Source: Pelotomaculum isophthalicicum JI
GTDB taxonomy: Bacteria > Bacillota > Desulfotomaculia > Desulfotomaculales > Pelotomaculaceae
Direction of reading: 5' to 3'
DNA length: 64,000 bases
NCBI RefSeq assembly: GCF_029478095.1
Contig: NZ_JAKOAV010000008.1
Span: forward strand, 42,500-106,499
The notes beneath the pieces were generated by a model. It was not told where the DNA came from, made no database searches, and worked only from the letters and a program-made list of their open reading frames with translations. Position 1 is the stretch's first letter. Each line of letters starts with the position of its first letter. Positions 1 to 9,027 of the stretch are shown one piece after another. The translations under genes were made by a program, and so were the position numbers.

Positions 1-63
1 GTCATAATCCGCAGAATTGAAAAGTATATTAAATAATACGACAAAAGGACGGGAGGTAGCGTC

Positions 64-786
64 TTGCGGCGTCCTTGCTGGGTAGTATTAAATAAAAAAA
101 TTTCCTTCATATTTCTGGCGGTAATCTTTATCTTGCTTATTTTCTTTTTGGCAAGTATGACCATTAAATCCCGCGGGGCCGGAAAAGCTCCTCCCCGGGA
201 GATGTTCAAGATCGGACTGGAAAGGACAATTGCCAGCGAGAGCTTCCGTTACCAGACAGAAACCAAACTGATCACAACAGGCAAAGCAAATATTAATTTT
301 TATAGCAAAGTCGAAGGCGAGAGAGCGGCTCCCGACCAGGTCCAGATGAAAGGGACCATCATGAATACACCAGTTGATTTCATTCAAGTGGGCGATAGTT
401 CGTATTTCAGGGACCAGCCTTCCGGCAGGTGGGTCTCCCTGCCCGGGAACAAACTCTCGGACATGGAGATCTTTTATGCCGAGTTGAACCCGCTAGCTTA
501 TTTCAACTTTAAAGATATCCCCGACTTAAAATATAAAGGTATTGTAAAAGTAAACGGTGAACGACTGCTGCAAATGGAAATCCGCCCAATCCTTATGGAT
601 CCTTTTCTTGAACTCCGGCTAACCGACTTTTCTTATATGATATGGTTAAGTCCGGAGGACTACCGGATCAAACAAGCGCTGATACAGGCAAAGGAAAAAA
701 ATAGTCCCCAAAGCGGTATCGAGATCAACTTAAGCTTTTGGGATTATGACAAAAATATATCAATTGTACCGCCTGATGTAAACTAA
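64..786 (+). CDS. Membrane-anchored hypothetical protein
   Basis: I do not recognise a named family. The TTG start at 64 follows a GGGAGG about 7 bases upstream. Residues about 12-32 form one strongly hydrophobic segment after a basic N-terminus, so the protein is probably an exported domain tethered by an uncleaved signal anchor. The remaining ~200 residues are polar, with alternating beta-strand-like stretches and the phrase SGRWVSL. That pattern recalls LolA- or LppX-like lipid-binding folds of Gram-positive surface proteins, but this is only an impression. It stands alone, about 145 bp before the hpt promoter. Confidence 0.7.
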   Translation: MRRPCWVVLNKKISFIFLAVIFILLIFFLASMTIKSRGAGKAPPREMFKIGLERTIASESFRYQTETKLITTGKANINFYSKVEGERAAPDQVQMKGTIMNTPVDFIQVGDSSYFRDQPSGRWVSLPGNKLSDMEIFYAELNPLAYFNFKDIPDLKYKGIVKVNGERLLQMEIRPILMDPFLELRLTDFSYMIWLSPEDYRIKQALIQAKEKNSPQSGIEINLSFWDYDKNISIVPPDVN

Positions 787-858
787 ATATTTCAAGGCCC
801 GTTACATAAAATACGGGTCTTTTTGTTATGTTTGATATCTTATTCGATTATGCGGCGA

Positions 859-888
859 TTGACATGACGACAACATACTTGTTATAAT
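859..888 (+). promoter_or_regulatory. Consensus sigma-A promoter of hpt-guaA
   Basis: TTGACA (859-864) and TATAAT (883-888) are both perfect, separated by 18 bases. Transcription should begin near 895. That places the ATG at 889 upstream of the mRNA and leaves the GTG at 931 as the first usable hpt start. Confidence 0.85.
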
Positions 889-930
889 ATGCCGGATTTT
901 AAAGCTTATTTTCTCCGGGGGGGGTTGGTT

Positions 931-1491
931 GTGCATCCAGACGGTGAAAAAATATTGCTTACAGAAGAGCAAATAAAGCTGCAGGTAACTAAATTAGGCA
1001 GGCAGATTTCACAAGACTATGCTAATAAAGAAATATTGGTAGTCGGCATACTTAAAGGCGCTATGGTGTTTCTGGCCGACCTGGTACGCAAAATTACGAT
1101 ACCAACTTACTTTGATTTCGTCGCTGTATCCAGCTATGGAAGCTCAACCAAATCATCAGGGGTGGTCCGGATTCTTAAAGATTTAGACCGGAGCATCCAG
1201 GGCCGTCATATTTTAATCGTGGAAGACATCATTGATTCCGGCCTGACCCTGAATTACCTGTCAGATAATTTGAGCTCCCGCGGCCCTGCCAGCATTAAAT
1301 TATGCGCGCTGCTCGACAAACCGTCCAGGCGAATCGAACCGGTGAATATCGATTACTGCGGCTTCACCATTCCTGACGAATTTGTGGTCGGATACGGCCT
1401 TGACTACAATGAGCGTTACCGGAACCTCCCCTACATTATGATTTTAAGTCCGAAAATTTACGGTGGAGGAAAACAAAATGTCACTGCATGA
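931..1491 (+). CDS. hpt: Hypoxanthine-guanine phosphoribosyltransferase
   Basis: Purine salvage enzyme in the cytoplasm that converts hypoxanthine or guanine plus PRPP to IMP or GMP. The 186-residue product starts [15 protein letters not shown], as usual in this family, and has the PRPP-binding loop [12 protein letters not shown] near its middle. I chose GTG 931, which sits behind a G-rich ribosome binding site, over the in-frame ATG at 889 because the promoter lies across 859-888. The gene overlaps guaA by 14 bases, so the two purine nucleotide genes are probably one operon and translationally coupled. Confidence 0.93.
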   Translation: MHPDGEKILLTEEQIKLQVTKLGRQISQDYANKEILVVGILKGAMVFLADLVRKITIPTYFDFVAVSSYGSSTKSSGVVRILKDLDRSIQGRHILIVEDIIDSGLTLNYLSDNLSSRGPASIKLCALLDKPSRRIEPVNIDYCGFTIPDEFVVGYGLDYNERYRNLPYIMILSPKIYGGGKQNVTA

Positions 1492-3019
1492 GCAAGAAAT
1501 GATCATTGTGCTCGATTTTGGCGGCCAATACAGCCACCTGATCGCGCGCCGCATCAGGGATCTGAAGGTATTCTGCGAGATGCTGCCGTTTTCAACACCA
1601 CTTGAAGACATTATTGCCAAAGGGGCCAAAGGAATTGTTTTCTCCGGCGGGCCTTCCAGCGTTTACAGTGAAGGCGCTCCTTCATGCGACCCGGGCATCT
1701 ATAAACTGGGCATCCCGATATTGGGCATTTGCTATGGTATGCAACTTATGGGCCGTCAGTTGGGCGGCGTGGTATCTCCCGCCGCGCACCGGGAATACGG
1801 CAAGACAGAATTGACTGTGCTTGAGCGGGACAAGCTTTTCATAAACCTGGAGCCAACCGAACAATGCTGGATGAGTCACGGCGACATGGTCGAATCACCA
1901 CCACCGGGATTTACTGTCACGGCGACTACCAGCAAGGCGCCCGTAGCAGCCATGGCTCGCGCGGAGCAGTCCTTATACGCGGTGCAGTTTCACCCGGAAG
2001 TGGTTCACACGCCAAAAGGGCAGGATATACTGCAAAGATTTCTCTTTGATATATGCGGCTGCCACGGTCTTTGGACCATGACCTCATTTCTTGAACAAGC
2101 CGTTGATGAAATACGCCGGCAAGTGGGAGATAAGAAAGTGCTTTGCGGCCTGAGCGGCGGAGTGGATTCTTCCGTCGCCGCTGTTCTGGTCCATCAGGCG
2201 GTAGGCGACCGTCTTACCTGCGTCTTTGTGGATCACGGCCTGTTGCGCAAAGGTGAAGCGGAGCAGGTTCTTAAAGTTTTCAGGGATAAATTTAAAATCA
2301 ATCTCATCGGGGTTGAAGCGCATGAACGCTTCCTTTCGAAATTATCAGGTGTAACAGATCCCGAACGCAAGAGGAAAATTATCGGGGAAGAATTTATCCG
2401 CGTTTTTGAAGAAGAAGCGGATAAACTTGGCCAAATAGATTTTCTGGTGCAGGGAACGCTTTACCCTGATGTGGTGGAAAGCGGCACCGCCACGGCGGCC
2501 GTAATCAAGTCACACCACAATGTGGGCGGACTGCCGGAGGACATGCGGCTGAAATTAATTGAACCACTGTGCTGGCTATTTAAAGATGAAGTGAGAGCGC
2601 TGGGTGAAGAGATGGGGCTGCCGGACGAAGTCGTTTGGCGCCAGCCATTCCCGGGGCCTGGACTGGGAGTCCGTATTACCGGTGAAGTTAACGCCGAGAA
2701 GGTGGCAATCTTACAAGAAGCGGACGCAATATTTGAAGAAGAAATTAGAAAGGCCGGCCTTTACCGGAAGATCTGGCAATCCTTCGCCGTATTGCCCGAC
2801 ATGAGAAGTGTGGGGGTAATGGGAGACGAGCGTACCTATGCTTATACAGTGGCGCTTAGGGCGGTAAATAGCCAGGACGCTATGACTGCTGACTGGGTTC
2901 GCCTTCCTTACGAAGTGCTTGAGTCTGTCTCTTCCCGCATTGTCAGCGAGATCAGGGCCGTTAACAGGGTGGTTTACGACATTACTTCAAAACCGCCGGC
3001 GACAATAGAGTGGGAATAG
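1478..3019 (+). CDS. guaA: GMP synthase (glutamine-hydrolysing)
   Basis: Makes GMP from XMP, ATP and glutamine. The N-terminal class I glutamine amidotransferase domain has GICYGMQ with the nucleophilic Cys and a downstream FHPE for the catalytic His and Glu. The ATP pyrophosphatase domain has the SGGVDSSV P-loop, and the C-terminal dimerisation domain ends in the typical PPATIEWE. Length is about 513 residues, normal for the family. ATG 1478 follows GGTGGAGGA; an in-frame GTG at 1463 overlaps that site and is unlikely. It is the second gene after hpt, and both form or use GMP. Confidence 0.97.
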   Translation: MSLHEQEMIIVLDFGGQYSHLIARRIRDLKVFCEMLPFSTPLEDIIAKGAKGIVFSGGPSSVYSEGAPSCDPGIYKLGIPILGICYGMQLMGRQLGGVVSPAAHREYGKTELTVLERDKLFINLEPTEQCWMSHGDMVESPPPGFTVTATTSKAPVAAMARAEQSLYAVQFHPEVVHTPKGQDILQRFLFDICGCHGLWTMTSFLEQAVDEIRRQVGDKKVLCGLSGGVDSSVAAVLVHQAVGDRLTCVFVDHGLLRKGEAEQVLKVFRDKFKINLIGVEAHERFLSKLSGVTDPERKRKIIGEEFIRVFEEEADKLGQIDFLVQGTLYPDVVESGTATAAVIKSHHNVGGLPEDMRLKLIEPLCWLFKDEVRALGEEMGLPDEVVWRQPFPGPGLGVRITGEVNAEKVAILQEADAIFEEEIRKAGLYRKIWQSFAVLPDMRSVGVMGDERTYAYTVALRAVNSQDAMTADWVRLPYEVLESVSSRIVSEIRAVNRVVYDITSKPPATIEWE

Positions 3020-3228
3020 CATCTCTAACATTATTTATCAAATGCCGATATTTATACCTAAAGAAATGGTTATTTAAAACGCGGGACAACTTTATCAGTT
3101 TTAAGAATTATGGATAGTTCACTCAAAATAAAATCAATTTGATGACTGTAATATGAGTTCGCAAATACGTTAGACCTAACCTAATAATACAACACTAAGC
3201 AACTTTATAATAAATTTAGCGTTTATAT
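3020..3228 (+). other. AT-rich intergenic stretch, no gene seen
   Basis: About 210 bases after guaA with stop codons in all frames. I see no clear terminator hairpin and no RNA family I recognise. It ends at the promoter for the next gene. Confidence 0.5.
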
Positions 3229-3257
3229 TTGACATTATAATATTACCTATATATAAT
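3229..3257 (+). promoter_or_regulatory. Consensus promoter of the 107-residue protein
   Basis: TTGACA (3229-3234), a 17-base AT-rich spacer and TATAAT (3252-3257) form a textbook vegetative promoter. It lies about 35 bases ahead of the ATG at 3293, so the leader is short. Confidence 0.85.
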
Positions 3258-3292
3258 AATTTCTAAAATACAAAAAGGTGGTCTAAAACAAA

Positions 3293-3616
3293 ATGGCATT
3301 CGAAGTTTATAAGCCAAGAGGGGAACGGGCTGAAAAATTACCCCTAGTATCATTGTCAAAGAATTCTCTGGTGATGAACAACAAAGCGCGCGAAAAACTA
3401 AACAAACCTGAAATTGTGGAATTAGCATATGACAAGAGCAGCAACACAATAAGAATCAAGTCATCAAAAGACGGCCTGAATGTTAAAAAGACAAAGGTTT
3501 TCGCCAAAGGGTTTTTTAATTACTTCGATATAAATAAAAAGGGAAGATTCGCAGCCGTTTATGACGAAAACGAAAGTGCACTTTATGTAAACATCGATAA
3601 CACTAACCTGCAATAA
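3293..3616 (+). CDS. Small hypothetical protein
   Basis: A 107-residue soluble protein without signal peptide, rich in Lys and Asn. It reads like an all-beta protein, with segments such as VSLSKNSLVMNN and IVELAYDKSSNTIRIK that resemble AbrB-like or viral-type repressor strands, but no motif can be named. ATG 3293 follows AAGGTGG at a somewhat long spacing. A perfect promoter precedes it and a terminator overlaps its stop codon, so it is an independent, probably well-expressed single-gene transcript. Confidence 0.75.
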   Translation: MAFEVYKPRGERAEKLPLVSLSKNSLVMNNKAREKLNKPEIVELAYDKSSNTIRIKSSKDGLNVKKTKVFAKGFFNYFDINKKGRFAAVYDENESALYVNIDNTNLQ

Positions 3617-3635
3617 AGCAGGTTAGTTTGTTTTT
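3603..3635 (+). terminator. Intrinsic terminator overlapping a stop codon
   Basis: CTAACCTGC (3603-3611) pairs perfectly with GCAGGTTAG (3618-3626) and is followed by a T-rich tract. The TAA of the preceding gene lies in the loop. The right arm also covers the last codon of the convergent symporter gene. Confidence 0.88.
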
Positions 3636-5023
3636 GGATATCTGGAAGCCGGAAACATCACTGAACAAATCAAAAGAACAATGAAACTTGCCAGCAAGCC
3701 TGCATATAATGGATCAATTCCTCCAGGAACGGCTAGTTTCCAAGCCAGGTCGGCCATCGGCCCTACTGCCAGGGCTAAAATGCCGCCTATGGGGCTGACT
3801 AAATTTTTAAAGAAAACCGCACCTAACAACGGAAGAAATATGCAAGCCCCACGCAACCCCATGGAGAGAAAGCTCCATTGCAAGATCATTGATTTCAGGT
3901 TTCCAGTTACAAAGAGAATGGTCAAACCTATTACTGCAATCAGAACTACCCTTGATATCATCAACATGCGGCGGTCGTCAGCCTGAGTATTGATGTATTT
4001 CTGATAAATATCCCTGGTAAACATAGTGCTAATCCCTAAAGTAAGGCCTGCCGCAGTCCCTATGACAGCCACTAACAGCACAGCCAGCACAATCCCCCCA
4101 AGCCAGGGGGGCAAGAAATTGATCACAAACACCGGCAAGGCTTCGGAAGCTATCATATCCGGGTAGTTCAATTTCATGTACATGCCGACAAGCAATCCCG
4201 CCAAGCCACTCGGCAGCACAAGAACTCCCGAACATATAGCGCCAAGCTTGGACGTTTTTACATCTTTTCCGGAAAACATCGCTTGCAAATAAGTCTGTGT
4301 GGACATAACTCCCACAATTAGCGAAAAGCCGGCGGCTATGTCCGTGGAGAACCCCCGGCCAAAGAAACTGAGCCAGGGGAAAGGAGGAAATGAGTTGATG
4401 ATGCCTGCCGCTCCCCCCACCTTGGTGTAAGCCAGCAAGCCTGTGACAATTAAAGAACTATATAGGATAACAAGTTTCACAATTCCTACAATACCGGTGC
4501 TCATTACTCCGCCAAAATAGACATAGCATATTACCAGAACTATGGCGATTAAGGCGGCGTTAATAGAACTAAGTTGAAATATTGGTGATATTAAGGCAAT
4601 AGCAGCCAAAATTTGGGCTATGATATTTAAGAATATACCCGTTGAACTAAAGATACTGGCAATGGGCCCCGCGGCCGGACCATAATTCATAACTAAAAAT
4701 TGCGGTATTGTTTCTAATTTCGACTCCCGCAGCGGCTTGGCCAATAGTAAAGCGAGCAAAAAGCAGCCTGCTCCCGCGCCAAGGGTGAACCACCAAGCCG
4801 ACATGCCATACCTAAAAGCCAATTCCGCTGTTCCAACAGTTGAAGCGCCTCCCACCAGAGTTCCTGTAATAGTTCCTATTATCAGAATTACCCCGGCTTT
4901 TCTCCCGCTCACTGTGAAATCGGCGGCGCCGCTAACCTGCCTGCCCGCGTAAATGCCCACAAGGGATACAAAAGTCAATGTTAGCACAATACTGATTATA
5001 TGGGAATAAGTTAAGCCATACAT
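3623..5023 (-). CDS. Sodium:solute symporter family protein
   Basis: Integral membrane protein of 466 residues with about 13 hydrophobic helices, typical of the SSS family that moves a small solute together with Na+. Family marks include GRKAGVILIIGTITGTLVGGAST near residues 41-64, a conserved early TM region, and many small residues in TM helices. The substrate cannot be told from sequence; proline, pantothenate or organic acids are usual in the family. ATG 5023 has AGGA about 6 bases upstream. Its first 92 bases overlap the end of the PAAR-like gene on the same strand, so the two may be coupled. Confidence 0.85.
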   Translation of the reverse strand: MYGLTYSHIISIVLTLTFVSLVGIYAGRQVSGAADFTVSGRKAGVILIIGTITGTLVGGASTVGTAELAFRYGMSAWWFTLGAGAGCFLLALLLAKPLRESKLETIPQFLVMNYGPAAGPIASIFSSTGIFLNIIAQILAAIALISPIFQLSSINAALIAIVLVICYVYFGGVMSTGIVGIVKLVILYSSLIVTGLLAYTKVGGAAGIINSFPPFPWLSFFGRGFSTDIAAGFSLIVGVMSTQTYLQAMFSGKDVKTSKLGAICSGVLVLPSGLAGLLVGMYMKLNYPDMIASEALPVFVINFLPPWLGGIVLAVLLVAVIGTAAGLTLGISTMFTRDIYQKYINTQADDRRMLMISRVVLIAVIGLTILFVTGNLKSMILQWSFLSMGLRGACIFLPLLGAVFFKNLVSPIGGILALAVGPMADLAWKLAVPGGIDPLYAGLLASFIVLLICSVMFPASRYPKTN

Positions 5024-5417
5024 TGAAGATCCTGGTTTCTTGGGTTTTAAATTGCCCCGGGCTGATTATTTGGATTACTCCGCCCCAAGCGCACATTAAT
5101 TTCGACGAATTATTCAGCGCCGGCATATTTCCGATCAGCACCTGCGGGCTGCCAGGCGCCCATGGAGCGGGCGTGACCGGCACGCAAGGCATCGGAGTTA
5201 AAACACCCATAGCCGCCGCCGTGGCTGACGCGACTGTGGGATTAGCCATGGAGTTACACATCCCAAAAGGCAGTATATTAACCATTGGCGCAAAATCCAT
5301 TATTGTAGCGGCAGGCGTGGTTGCTAACACACGGTTTACCGGCAGCACCATCAACGTAGACGGCGCAACTCCGAAGCTGCATTGCAAGTTGGCCCCGTTG
5401 CATACAAGAACGCCCAT
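4932..5417 (-). CDS. PAAR-like protein (DUF4280 type)
   Basis: The start region carries GANLQCSFG and the C-terminal part KLMCAWGGVIQIISPGQ, both hallmarks of DUF4280 PAAR-like proteins. PAAR proteins cap the spike of contractile secretion or injection systems and can carry effectors. ATG 5417 has GGGAG ten bases upstream; a TTG at 5423 is also in frame. The recognisable domain ends about 124 residues in, and the last ~39 residues are read through the start of the symporter gene in another frame, so the original stop may have been lost. No spike, tube or sheath genes lie in this window, so any partner system is elsewhere. Confidence 0.75.
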   Translation of the reverse strand: MGVLVCNGANLQCSFGVAPSTLMVLPVNRVLATTPAATIMDFAPMVNILPFGMCNSMANPTVASATAAAMGVLTPMPCVPVTPAPWAPGSPQVLIGNMPALNNSSKLMCAWGGVIQIISPGQFKTQETRIFNVWLNLFPYNQYCANIDFCIPCGHLRGQAG

Positions 5418-5452
5418 TGGCAAATCACTCCCACAACAGATGCTAATTGAGC

Positions 5453-6064
5453 TTAAACTGAAGTCCTGGAATAAACATTTGCAAGCGTATCCAGTTCCTT
5501 ACGGACACCCGGCAGCAGATAAAGAAATTCAAAACCGCAATAATGGATATTATCATAACTTTTTAGCGAAGCCAAGCGCACTTTAATATTAAATGAAACA
5601 TTGCTTATCCGAAAGCTTGCGTAGATATCGTCACCGCTTTGCAACATCTTTGCCAGATCAGGAACCATGTAGGCCGTCAGGCCGCCCGCCGAAAACTTCA
5701 CAAGAGTTGTTTGCACAGACTGTTTACCTGTGGAAAACTTAACATTTGTGGCGTATTTGGCGCTAAGAAATTTTCTTTTTTTTTGGCCAAAATGTTCCGG
5801 TATAGCCAGTCCATAAAATTTAGAAGAATCTGTTCCTATTTCCTCCAAACTCGTTTCAGCGCTATAAAACGCGGACGGCTTAACCAAACTCACCTTAACC
5901 CGCTGTTTTTCCTGCAGCATTAAAACCTGTCCATTTATTCTTGGAAGACCTATCCAGAAAAGCTTTTCATCAACTTCTGTGACAATAGCTTTAAATTCAA
6001 TCTGCTCAGAGACCTGCAAATTGACCTCTTGCTTAACAACAATTATATCATTTTCATTAGTCAC
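5453..6064 (-). CDS. YcgR-like PilZ protein with degenerate PilZ motif
   Basis: The 203-residue protein has an N-terminal PilZN (YcgR_N) module of short beta strands and a C-terminal PilZ module. Canonical c-di-GMP binding needs RxxxR and (D/N)xSxxG. Here the first region reads KKRKFLSAKY, with Ser where the second Arg belongs, and the second reads KFSAGGL, with Lys where Asp or Asn belongs, so ligand binding may be weak or absent. GTG 6064 overlaps the stop of the HD-GYP gene and follows AAGGAG; the upstream ATG at 6154 lies deep inside that gene. It is probably cotranscribed with the HD-GYP gene and may act as a flagellar brake-type regulator. Confidence 0.82.
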   Translation of the reverse strand: MTNENDIIVVKQEVNLQVSEQIEFKAIVTEVDEKLFWIGLPRINGQVLMLQEKQRVKVSLVKPSAFYSAETSLEEIGTDSSKFYGLAIPEHFGQKKRKFLSAKYATNVKFSTGKQSVQTTLVKFSAGGLTAYMVPDLAKMLQSGDDIYASFRISNVSFNIKVRLASLKSYDNIHYCGFEFLYLLPGVRKELDTLANVYSRTSV

Positions 6065-7169
6065 GTAAATGCAACTCCTTAGATTTATATCCCAATGAAT
6101 CCTGCAAAACCTTAAGCACGCAAAGCCCGGGTTTCTCAAACAGAGGCAGATCATACTGTTTTGTTACAGGTTTGTATTGATTGTTATAGAAAATACGTAC
6201 CAAAGGATATAGTGAGTAACCTTTCGGGGTGTCAACCGACACACCAATCATGCCGTTATTTAACTCAACGAGTGTCCCGGCAGGATAAGCGGCTATATTG
6301 TACATAAAAGCTTTTGCAACATTCTCTTTGACGTAATAGTTGCCTGCAGCTAAACACATCTCGAAAGCTTCATGAGGCGGGAATGCCTTCCGGTAAACTC
6401 TGTTCGCCGTGATCGCGTCAAACCTGTCGGCGATGGCTACAACTTGAGAGTATTCGTGGATCCTGTCACTCTGTATCCCTGCCGGGTAGCCTGACCCATC
6501 ATAATTTTCATGGTGCTGAAGCGCCATAAGCGCCTGTATTTCACCGATATTTTCAGCATTGCGAATGAGTTCGTAACCCAAAATTGTGTGTTTTTTCATA
6601 ATTCCAAATTCTTCGGAAGTTAAGGCCCCTGGTTTATTCAGGATTTCATCCGGTATTTTAACCTTGCCCAGGTCGTGCAGCAACGCCCCAACCCCCAGCA
6701 CTTCCAACTCTTCGCGACTGTATCCCAATGTAATGCCAGTCATCAAGGCCAGCGTGCATACATTGACAGAATGAGCGAAAGTGTAATCATCCTGTGAACG
6801 CAGGTCTACCAGGTTAAATATTAAGTTTTTATTATTCAGGAGTTGCTCGGTAAATTCACCGACAGTATTATAGAGTGTCTGCGGTTCAATTACCAGGCGG
6901 CCGGACTCCTTGGCATTAACAAGGATATTTCTCACCTGGTTCACAGCCGCCAGGCGCGTTTGCCATTTTATCACGTCATTAACCTGTTGACCAATTTGCG
7001 CTCCATCTACCCATACAACAGTCACACCTTGTTTGAGAAGTTGTTGAATGTAGGTGTCGGTGAGTTGCTTCCCGGCCCTTAAAAGTTCTTCACCTCTACT
7101 GTTGTAAATCGCGCTGCTAAGTACCATGCCCGGCCGGAGAGATGAAATTTCAATCTTTCGCAAAATCAA
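6057..7169 (-). CDS. HD-GYP domain phosphodiesterase
   Basis: A probable cyclic di-GMP phosphodiesterase of 370 residues. Residues 1-60 form the small DUF3391-like N-terminal region often seen before HD-GYP domains. The HD dyad is at 165-166 (LLHDLGK), the HH pair at 219-220 and the GYP motif at 227-229 (GSGYP), so the metal site looks complete. The start is TTG 7169 behind GGGG; no ATG fits. It overlaps the YcgR-like gene downstream, so one transcript carries a c-di-GMP hydrolase and a PilZ-fold partner. Confidence 0.9.
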   Translation of the reverse strand: MILRKIEISSLRPGMVLSSAIYNSRGEELLRAGKQLTDTYIQQLLKQGVTVVWVDGAQIGQQVNDVIKWQTRLAAVNQVRNILVNAKESGRLVIEPQTLYNTVGEFTEQLLNNKNLIFNLVDLRSQDDYTFAHSVNVCTLALMTGITLGYSREELEVLGVGALLHDLGKVKIPDEILNKPGALTSEEFGIMKKHTILGYELIRNAENIGEIQALMALQHHENYDGSGYPAGIQSDRIHEYSQVVAIADRFDAITANRVYRKAFPPHEAFEMCLAAGNYYVKENVAKAFMYNIAAYPAGTLVELNNGMIGVSVDTPKGYSLYPLVRIFYNNQYKPVTKQYDLPLFEKPGLCVLKVLQDSLGYKSKELHLRD

Positions 7170-7373
7170 TTCATCCCCATCATTTGTTTTTAAATCTATT
7201 TATGGTAAAATTACTCTATTTTTTTCTGCGCCGATCAAAAAATTCCTTCAGAGATTTTGTCGAGTTGTGTCGATTAAGTTATTTTTTTACAAAATGAGTC
7301 TATTTTTGCATGTATAAAATATTGCCCTCTAATTAAAATAAGTTTATAAATTCAAAAAAGGAGGTTCCACAAT

Positions 7374-7544
7374 TTGGACAAATCTTATGATAAAAGCAAT
7401 AAGAACCGAAAAGCGCATGATATTCCTCAAGATATGATAGAAGACATACACAAGGCCAAACTGAACGATCCTAAAGCACATGAATATGAAATCAAGAAGA
7501 ATATGTCTAAACATCAAACCGGGAAAAAGGGCATTAAATTCTAA
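7374..7544 (+). CDS. 56-residue hydrophilic protein
   Basis: A short gene with an almost perfect ribosome binding site, AAAGGAGG at 7356-7363, ten bases before TTG 7374. The product begins MDKSYDKSNKNRKAHDIPQD, is very hydrophilic, and has 14 Lys, few hydrophobic residues and no Cys. Composition is like that of small acid-soluble spore proteins or other intrinsically disordered small proteins, but no family signature is visible. The strong initiation site and the following hairpin argue that it is real. Confidence 0.7.
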   Translation: MDKSYDKSNKNRKAHDIPQDMIEDIHKAKLNDPKAHEYEIKKNMSKHQTGKKGIKF

Positions 7545-7581
7545 CATCCTTTTTATAAAATAAGGAATTTAAAAGTTTATG

Positions 7582-7617
7582 GACAGGTTTGAAATTTAAT
7601 CATTCCTGTCTATTTTT
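7582..7617 (+). terminator. Probable terminator
   Basis: GACAGG (7582-7587) can pair with CCTGTC (7605-7610) across a 17-base loop, followed by TATTTTTA. The stem is short, so this is a modest call for the end of the 56-residue gene. Confidence 0.45.
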
Positions 7618-7744
7618 ATGCTTTTCAACTGTGTATTTAAATTATATTTGGTAAAATTATTTTTCTCAGGAAGGAAATTCCGTATAGTATAGAGAATATA
7701 TATGCATCCACTGAGAAGAATTGGCCAATAGGAGGAGTAATCGC

Positions 7745-8065
7745 ATGGGAGAGCTTATATATGCCAGAAAACAAGACGAAAACAGTTTGACAGGCGACAA
7801 TCATGAATGGGAAGGGCCTTACTCACAGGCTGTGGTGCCTACAATTGATGTATACACAGCCAAGGTACTATTCAGCCTGACCCAAAAAATGATTGAGGAT
7901 ACTGTTGACAAACGCGTTTCCGCTTTGGAAAAAAATATTGAAAGAAGAGACCAGGAAGTTATGCGGACGATCCGTAGAATTCAAGCCCAGGTAGTCATAC
8001 AACAAAACAAACACAAATCGCCGTTAACATGGTGGAAGAAATTATTTAAAACCAGACAGGCTTAA
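7745..8065 (+). CDS. Coiled-coil hypothetical protein
   Basis: A 106-residue soluble protein. ATG 7745 has AGGAGG nine bases upstream; longer in-frame TTG starts have no such site. Residues about 50-85 are strongly heptad-like and charged (DKRVSALEKNIERRDQEV), which predicts a coiled coil, and the C-terminus ends WWKKLFK. That combination resembles the C-terminal part of DUF3967-type proteins, which usually follow a MerR helix-turn-helix that is missing here. Function unknown. It has its own terminator. Confidence 0.72.
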   Translation: MGELIYARKQDENSLTGDNHEWEGPYSQAVVPTIDVYTAKVLFSLTQKMIEDTVDKRVSALEKNIERRDQEVMRTIRRIQAQVVIQQNKHKSPLTWWKKLFKTRQA

Positions 8066-8093
8066 CCTTGCGCATTCACGCAAGGTTTTTTTA
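8064..8093 (+). terminator. Strong intrinsic terminator
   Basis: AACCTTGCG (8064-8072) pairs perfectly with CGCAAGGTT (8079-8087) over a six-base loop, then a run of T. It begins in the stop codon of the coiled-coil gene and ends at the convergent PilZ gene. Confidence 0.9.
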
Positions 8094-8849
8094 TTCATTG
8101 TCATATGCGCTGCATTTCGGACAATACAACTTAACTCCTTTATCTCCTTCAGGCAAGGGTTTTCCACATAAAATACACTCGCCTTTAGATTTCCTTCTTT
8201 CTTCAAGAACAGATTCTTGCTGCTCTTGAAGTATTTTTCTTACAATTTTATCCTGCTCACCTTTTTTTATATTCAAAAATTGCAGGCCGATCATAAATTG
8301 TTTTTTGTCATCGCCGCCACTGTCTTCTGTAACCCTCACTACCCGGCCTTTAAGGTTCAATTCTTCACCATAAGATAACTCTAATATGATTTCCAATTCA
8401 TCATCTTTCTGAAGTTCTTCCCTAGTTGCAAAAAGAAGCCCGCCGCCGCTCATATTTATAACCTTTGCCCGCTTATATTTATCGTCCTCTTCACGTGCGT
8501 AAAGCACTTCTTGCTCAATGGAAAGACGCATCCAGTCTCTTTGTGTGCTGCTTCCTGCAGCTGTACCCGCAGTCCAGATATTTTGATTATTTACTCTCTT
8601 CATGGTACGATACCGGAAAACAATTAACCCCAGCAGCAAGATAATCAAAGCCAGCCACAACCACAAGTATTGTTGATTCTGCATTATCATATCATTCATA
8701 GCGTCGCCAAAAGCTTGCGTAAGTTTCCACGCATAACCGTCATAACCCATGCTGCCGCAGGCAGGTGTAACCGGCGTTGTTCCCCAAAAAACTACCGTTG
8801 CGAATAGCGCCGCAAGTAGTAAACTAACTCGTTTAATATTAGAAAACAT
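8091..8849 (-). CDS. Membrane PilZ protein with C-terminal zinc ribbon
   Basis: Probable c-di-GMP receptor of 252 residues. Residues 6-30 look like a signal peptide or first membrane helix and 62-80 are a clear membrane helix, so the PilZ domain should be cytoplasmic. The PilZ motifs are intact: RDWMR at 104-108 and NMSGGG at 132-137. The C-terminus carries a zinc ribbon, C225xxC228 and C243xxC246. ATG 8849 follows GGGAGG. Together with the HD-GYP and YcgR-like genes this forms a local c-di-GMP cluster. The combination of membrane anchor, PilZ and zinc ribbon is uncommon. Confidence 0.87.
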   Translation of the reverse strand: MFSNIKRVSLLLAALFATVVFWGTTPVTPACGSMGYDGYAWKLTQAFGDAMNDMIMQNQQYLWLWLALIILLLGLIVFRYRTMKRVNNQNIWTAGTAAGSSTQRDWMRLSIEQEVLYAREEDDKYKRAKVINMSGGGLLFATREELQKDDELEIILELSYGEELNLKGRVVRVTEDSGGDDKKQFMIGLQFLNIKKGEQDKIVRKILQEQQESVLEERRKSKGECILCGKPLPEGDKGVKLYCPKCSAYDNE

Positions 8850-9027
8850 TTATATCCTCCCTAAAAAATTATACTCTTTTATAACATATTACAAACCATT
8901 GCTTTGAAAAAGTAAAGTGTTTGCTGGAATATTTTTTATACTTCCCCTTGATTGATACTTTCTCGGCAACGAGCTTGATTAATTATGCAGAAATGATATA
9001 ATTATTAAGCCTGCTAAAGATCGATAG

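Noticed and set aside
5023..5586. Plus-strand open frame of 187 codons opposite the PAAR-like gene
   Set aside because: The minus strand has recognisable DUF4280 motifs; the plus-strand frame has none and mirrors the coding strand.
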